54,848 nucleotides of DNA from Neomegalonema sp. (GTDB taxonomy: Bacteria; Pseudomonadota; Alphaproteobacteria; Rhodobacterales; Rhodobacteraceae), in the NCBI GenBank assembly GCA_022760355.1, contig JALEGB010000126.1:1-54848 (forward strand). Reading direction: 5' to 3'. The notes under the pieces are model-generated. The model was not told the DNA's origin, searched no databases, and was given only the letters and a program-made list of their open reading frames with translations. Every line of letters begins with the position of its first letter. The stretch's first letter is position 1. Position numbers and translations under genes: made by a program. Below, piece by piece: positions 51,278 to 54,848 of this stretch.

Positions 51278-53082
51278 GGGCGGCTCCCCGTCAGATCAAT
51301 CCGACGCTCGATCTGCGCGATCAGCGAGGGGTCATGGGTTGCGACAATCAGCGTGCGGCCGCGGGAAAGGTCGAACAGCCCTTTGACAACGGCGGCGGCG
51401 GTTTCCGCATCGAGATCCGCGGTGGGTTCGTCGGCAAGTATGACATCGCGATCTGCGAAGGCGAGCCGAGCGACGCCGAGACGTCGTGCTTCGCCGCCAG
51501 ACACCCCAGCCGACGCGCCGCCCGCCGTCTCGCCAACGGCGCTGTTCAGCCCCTGGGGCGCGCGGTCAACAATTTGCGCGGCGTGCGCGGCGCCAATCGC
51601 CGCTTGCAGCCGCGTTGCGTCTTGCGCCTCGGACGGCGCATAGAATGCGATGTTGGCGCGCAGGGACCCAGAGACCAAATGCGGGCGCTGACCGATCCAG
51701 GCGACGCGCTCGCGCCACGCTGCGGCCGTTTCGTCATTCAGCTGATCGGCGCCGATCAGGATGCGGCCATGATCCAGAGGGCGCAGGCCGGCAAGGCAGG
51801 TCAAGAGCGTCGATTTCCCGGCGCCGCTGGGGCCCGTAATCGCGATCCGATCTCCCGGCGCGATTTCAAAGTTGATCGGGCTTCCGTTCGCGGCTTGGGC
51901 GTTCTCGAGCCGGAGGATCGGCCTGGCTGAGGCGGCCAGCGGCCGGTGCTGCGTATCCTGCGCGCGGCCCAGCATGCGTGGCGTTTGGGCGCCGAGCGTG
52001 TCCTGCAGCGCGTCAGCGAATGCTTCAGCGGCGGCGCGATCATGGTAGGCGGCTGCGAACTCCCGCAAGGGCTGAAAGAAGGCGGGGGCGAGCAAGAGGA
52101 GAAACAGGCCGGACTGAAGCCCAAGCGGCGCTGCTGTCCAAACGCCGAAGTCAATAACGCCGAGCAGGGAGAAACCGACATAGACGGCGATTAAGGCGAT
52201 GCCGATCGCTGCAAAGGCTTCAAGAACCGCGGAGGAAAGGAAGGCGATCGAGAGCACGCGCATGGTGCGGGCGCGTAAATCGTCGGCCTCTGCGGCGAAG
52301 GCGTCTGCGTCTCGCCCCGCGGCGCCCAGCAAGCGCACGTCTGTCAAAGCGCGCAGCCGCTCCACCAACCGCTCGCTCAGCGACGCGACTTCGCGCAGCC
52401 GTTCGTCGCTTGCGCTCTTGGCGGCTTTGCCGATCAGCGCCATGAACACAGGAATAAGCGGCCCGGCGACGATAAATAGAAGGCCGGCCACCCAGGAGTG
52501 CGCCGCGGCGACGCCGAGAAAGACCAGCGGGACAATCTCAACCCGTTTGCGCGCCGGCTCGTAGGCGGTCAGATACGGCCCGAGCGCGTCGACCATTTCA
52601 CCGATCAACGCCGCAACGCGTCCAGGCGCCGGCCGATCGGCGGCGAGGGGTGACCAAACGGAGGCGGCGGCGGAGATCTCGGCGCGGATCCGGAGTTTTG
52701 CGGCCTCGGCGGCGCGTCCGGCCTGTTCGACGGCGAGAGCGCCAAGCGCGGCCCGCAGCGCCGCGACGAGAAGGAAAACCAGCAGCGCGGAGGCGAGCGG
52801 CCAACCTGCGCCCGGCATTGTCGCTTCGGCGAGAAGCGCCGCGAGCGCGTAGGCTTGCGGGGCCCAGAGCAGCGCGGCGGCGGCGCTGATTCTACCCGCG
52901 CGCCGGCGCGCGCCGGCCTCAGGCGCAAGGGCTGCGTCCAGCGGCGATTTTGGCGTCGCTTCAGCCGCGGCGTCGTTTTGCTCCCGCTGCGGGTTGCGAT
53001 CCGACGATAGGGCGATATCGGGGGGCGAGATGGCGTCAGGCGGATTACCCGCCCCCTTCGCCTGCTGAAGGAGTTCGCTCAT
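51274..53082 (-). CDS. cydD: Thiol-reductant ABC exporter subunit CydD
   Basis: The 602-residue protein has an N-terminal extension (about 1-60) that looks disordered, then spans (about 65-330) and an ATPase domain with GPSGAGKSTLLTCLAGLRP (Walker A), VSGGEARRLGVARLAFADRD (signature, with V in place of L) and VILADEPTADLDAE (Walker B). Partner of CydC in thiol export to the periplasm. No ribosome site precedes the ATG; its start overlaps the TGA of a small upstream reading frame (ATGA), which suggests coupling. The locus order AbrB-cydD-cydC-cydA-cydB-cydX joins oxidase and maturation genes. Confidence 0.93.
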   Translation of the reverse strand: MSELLQQAKGAGNPPDAISPPDIALSSDRNPQREQNDAAAEATPKSPLDAALAPEAGARRRAGRISAAAALLWAPQAYALAALLAEATMPGAGWPLASALLVFLLVAALRAALGALAVEQAGRAAEAAKLRIRAEISAAASVWSPLAADRPAPGRVAALIGEMVDALGPYLTAYEPARKRVEIVPLVFLGVAAAHSWVAGLLFIVAGPLIPVFMALIGKAAKSASDERLREVASLSERLVERLRALTDVRLLGAAGRDADAFAAEADDLRARTMRVLSIAFLSSAVLEAFAAIGIALIAVYVGFSLLGVIDFGVWTAAPLGLQSGLFLLLLAPAFFQPLREFAAAYHDRAAAEAFADALQDTLGAQTPRMLGRAQDTQHRPLAASARPILRLENAQAANGSPINFEIAPGDRIAITGPSGAGKSTLLTCLAGLRPLDHGRILIGADQLNDETAAAWRERVAWIGQRPHLVSGSLRANIAFYAPSEAQDATRLQAAIGAAHAAQIVDRAPQGLNSAVGETAGGASAGVSGGEARRLGVARLAFADRDVILADEPTADLDAETAAAVVKGLFDLSRGRTLIVATHDPSLIAQIERRIDLTGSRP

Positions 53083-53270
53083 AAGTCAGCCGCATCGCCC
53101 CACTTCTCGCGGCGCGCAATCTGGACTCGCGCACCTCCGCCGACCGATATTCTCGGCGAACCAGCTGCACTGACGCCAGCACTAAATCGCCGCATCCGCA
53201 GCGATCCTGGTTCGTCTCTCCGCGATCGCTGCTTCAACTTACTCAGGAAGATCTTTCGCGTTGCTTTCGC
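53079..53270 (-). CDS. Possible small basic protein upstream of cydD
   Basis: A 63-residue frame starting ATG GCG AAA, overlapping the end of the AbrB gene in another frame. It ends exactly on the cydD start (ATGA). It is very basic (MAKATRKIFLSKLKQRSRRD) and has no recognisable domain. The exact overlap with cydD, which lacks its own ribosome site, favours a real coupled gene; the composition could equally be a shadow of GC-rich DNA. Confidence 0.3.
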   Translation of the reverse strand, partial: AKATRKIFLSKLKQRSRRDEPGSLRMRRFSAGVSAAGSPRISVGGGARVQIARREKWGDAADL

Positions 53271-53589
53271 CATTCCGCGTCGTCGTGGGGCCCGAGCGCA
53301 AGGCGGCCACCCCGCGCGCCGCCGTCGGCTTGGCGGGGTCGGAGGCGTCTGTTGGCGGAAAATCAATCGGAGCTCTGGCGCCGTGCGGCGTCGGGCGATC
53401 CGGCGCGCCGCTCGGGCGTCTCGTTTTAGCGAGGGTCGTTGAGGAGATCAGCGTGACCTCTCCGGTCTCCGCAATTGAAAAGCGCACAGTGTCGCCCGGC
53501 TCAATCGCGAGCGCGCGCCGTACGTCTGCAGGCAGTGTTATTTGCCAATTTTGTCCCAGTGTCGCCTGGCTCACGCCCGTCTCCGTCAC
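53239..53589 (-). CDS. SpoVT/AbrB-domain DNA-binding protein
   Basis: A 116-residue protein. The N-terminal ~50 residues form a swapped-hairpin AbrB domain: LGQNWQITLPADVRRALAIE, then PGDTVRFSIAETGEVTLIS. The C-terminal ~65 residues are Pro/Thr-rich and disordered. It may be a regulator or the antitoxin half of a toxin-antitoxin pair, but no PIN or MazF toxin is adjacent. It lies upstream of cydDC on the same strand, so a regulatory link to bd oxidase assembly is possible. Confidence 0.85.
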   Translation of the reverse strand: MTETGVSQATLGQNWQITLPADVRRALAIEPGDTVRFSIAETGEVTLISSTTLAKTRRPSGAPDRPTPHGARAPIDFPPTDASDPAKPTAARGVAALRSGPTTTRNGESNAKDLPE

Positions 53590-53905
53590 GCGTTTTTCGC
53601 TGCCGGCGCGTTCTTTAGGCGCTCACGCGGCGATCGTTTCATCCCTGCGAATCAAAAATTGCCCGCGTGTGAGATCGATCGCAAGGCGTATTGTCAATGT
53701 TAATTGGACAAACGGGCGATCGATGTGGCGAAAATGAGAATGAGCGATGCGGTAATTCGTCTCGCCATACGCCGAGGGCGACTGTTCTGTCCGATGCGCG
53801 CTTGGGATCGTCCTGATATCGGGGGTTGGGTGCGCCGTTTTTGGGGTGTATGAGGGGCGTAGAAAGGGCGGGGTTCGCCTTTTTCGCAAAATGTTGAGGA
53901 TAAAA
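53590..53905. promoter_or_regulatory. 316-base divergent region with an AT-rich near-palindrome
   Basis: No gene is seen between the AbrB gene and the HTH-VOC gene, which point apart. TTGTCAATGTTAATTGGACA (53691-53710) forms an imperfect inverted repeat (TTGTC.AAT against the complement of ATTGGACAA, one-base bulge) in an otherwise GC-rich area. It could be an operator for the HTH protein or the AbrB protein. No RNA gene is recognised. Confidence 0.4.
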
Positions 53906-54595
53906 ATGACAGATGACGCCTTGGGGGGCGCCGTTCTCCATGCGGCGGCTTCCGGCCATGACGACTATTTTGGCGATGAGGCCGAAACACTCGGCGGAAG
54001 ATTAGCTGCGGCGCGGCTGGCGGCGTCCATGACGCAGGCCAGCCTGGCGGCGCGGCTCGGCGTTGGCGTCAAGGTCGTCTCCGCATGGGAGCATGACCGA
54101 TCGGAGCCCCGCGCCAATCGCCTGGCGATGTTGTCTGGATTGCTCGGCGTCAGCGTGACCTGGCTGCTCAGCGGCGCCGGCGAAGGCGTAACGCCGCCCG
54201 GAGAGGTCGGCGCCCAAGAAGTTGAGACCGGACCAAGGCCGTTGGAGCTGTTGTCACGGATGTCGGATCTCGGCGCCGCTCGCGCGTTCTATGCTGATCT
54301 GTTGGGGTGCGCGGTTCTTGAGGGCGACGAGGATCGGCTGAGCTTCGATTTGTTCGGGCATCGCCTGACGGTTGAACGGAGCGCGCCCGCCGGCGTTGCG
54401 GCTTTGGAGCTGCGGCTGCGGCCGAGTTGGCGGGAGTGGATTGCGCTTGTCGAACGTTTGCGCGCGGCCAATGCGCAGTTTGAGGAGGAGCCGGCGATTT
54501 TGAATGTTGGCGCGCCGTCGGAAGAAGGCGCGTTTGTTCTCAGCGCGCCGGAAGGGCTCCGCGTCAGCTTTCGCGCCGTGGCGGAGCGGGATTAG
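53906..54595 (+). CDS. XRE-type HTH regulator fused to a glyoxalase/VOC domain
   Basis: A 229-residue protein. An N-terminal Cro/CI-type HTH (about 27-85) reads LGGRLAAARLAASMTQASLA, then VKVVSAWEHDRSEPRANRLA, ending VTWLLSGAG. The C-terminal part (about 105-225) has the VOC/glyoxalase pattern: LLSRMSDLGAARAFYADLLG, LSFDLFGHRLTVER and SEEGAFVLSAPEGLRVSFRA, with a His and Glu that may be metal ligands. It may sense a small molecule through the VOC domain and regulate transcription. GAGG lies 7 bases before ATG 53906; an earlier in-frame ATG at 53846 lacks one. It is followed by an inverted repeat. Confidence 0.83.
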   Translation: MTDDALGGAVLHAAASGHDDYFGDEAETLGGRLAAARLAASMTQASLAARLGVGVKVVSAWEHDRSEPRANRLAMLSGLLGVSVTWLLSGAGEGVTPPGEVGAQEVETGPRPLELLSRMSDLGAARAFYADLLGCAVLEGDEDRLSFDLFGHRLTVERSAPAGVAALELRLRPSWREWIALVERLRAANAQFEEEPAILNVGAPSEEGAFVLSAPEGLRVSFRAVAERD

Positions 54596-54692
54596 CCGAT
54601 CATTGCAAGGCCGCGAGCGGCGAAGGCGTCCCGATCCGCGCTGCGATCGCCCAAATCGCAGCGCGAGTCGGCGCCCCAGTCAGCACGCGGCC

Positions 54693-54777
54693 AGGGTGCA
54701 AACCCATGCAGCCGACGCCGCCTGATGACTCAATTTTTTCCCTAGGGTCGAAACCCCTTCATCAGGCGTCGTCAGCG
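54693..54777. repeat. Repeat fragment and second arm of the 36-base inverted repeat
   Basis: AGGGTGCAAACCCATG (54693) is a partial GAACTC repeat. 54742-54777 is the exact reverse complement of 49599-49634. Within the same stretch GACGCCGCCTGATGA (54714-54728) pairs with TCATCAGGCGTCGTC (54759-54773) with one mismatch, forming a 15-base stem. It lies about 120 bases after the HTH-VOC stop. I see no gene from 54596 to the window end. Confidence 0.75.
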
Positions 54778-54848
54778 CTTCCTAGCCCGTTCTCGGCTGC
54801 GCACCGGGCGCGGAGCGGTCTGATAGCCCGGTCAAGACCGGTAAGCCC

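Noticed and set aside
53239-53589. AbrB protein as antitoxin of a toxin-antitoxin pair
   Set aside because: No PIN, MazF or RelE-like toxin is adjacent; the neighbouring 63-residue frame has no toxin motif.
1-54848. Prophage, transposon or genomic island
   Set aside because: No integrase, transposase, phage structural gene, or tRNA attachment site was recognised; the short repeats carry no gene.

Overview
The window is a dense, GC-rich chromosomal segment that looks alphaproteobacterial. Its gene content fits that class: DUF6455, DUF2927 and DUF3108 proteins, a class-GN sortase with its target, a cydDC-cydABX oxidase locus with an FNR/FixK-type box, and a stand-alone SoxX. Genes are tightly packed, with frequent 4-base start/stop overlaps (ATGA/GTGA) and some TTG or GTG starts. 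Short palindromic repeats occur between genes and resemble those common in Hyphomicrobiales. No rRNA, tRNA, CRISPR array, transposase or phage gene was seen.

Layout. 0-6.2 kb: arsenate reductase, an aspartate aminotransferase, a DUF3108-ArfB pair, and a divergent FAD-oxidase/methyltransferase pair that looks like a split MnmC. 6.3-14 kb: a chemoreceptor, a large Gly-rich membrane protein of unknown function, a DUF6455 protein, a very short soluble chemoreceptor-like protein, exonuclease III and a membrane-anchored coiled-coil repeat protein. 14.07-16.55 kb: a five-gene, translationally coupled operon around a ferric-reductase-like/Rieske fusion. 16.7-25.6 kb: a membrane protein, pirin, rhomboid protease overlapping a mini-asparaginase, a 755-residue polytopic protein with a degenerate P-loop, an alpha/beta hydrolase, a solenoid-like membrane protein and a small secreted protein. 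25.6-32.2 kb (minus strand): a GT25 glycosyltransferase followed by an XpaC-TelA-DUF2927-SPFH/GYF-zinc-ribbon cassette. 32.6-35.6 kb: a VIT/VWA sortase target and its sortase. 35.6-40.6 kb: TusA and SoxX back to back, a large membrane protein with a possible degenerate VWA domain, and a BCAT-CPBP protease-RHH operon. 40.9-45.4 kb: an RND efflux adaptor/permease pair. 46.2-53.6 kb (minus strand): AbrB-type regulator, cydD, cydC, cydA, cydB and cydX, i.e. cytochrome bd oxidase with its maturation exporter. 53.9 kb to the end: an unusual XRE-HTH/VOC fusion regulator and an inverted repeat.

The most striking feature outside the genes is a family of short palindromic repeats (core near GGGTGCGAACTCATAAATCT, usually starting at CTAG). 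At least ten copies or relatives lie in 55 kb. In seven cases the gene's TAG stop codon is formed by the CTAG at the edge of a repeat. A second family, present twice, keeps a two-hairpin shape although the sequence of the second stem differs. The protein-level candidates for new biology are the Rieske/ferric-reductase operon, the XpaC-TelA-SPFH cassette, the 755-residue membrane NTPase-like protein and the HTH-VOC fusion. All functional statements come from reading the sequence and recalling families; no database search was run.
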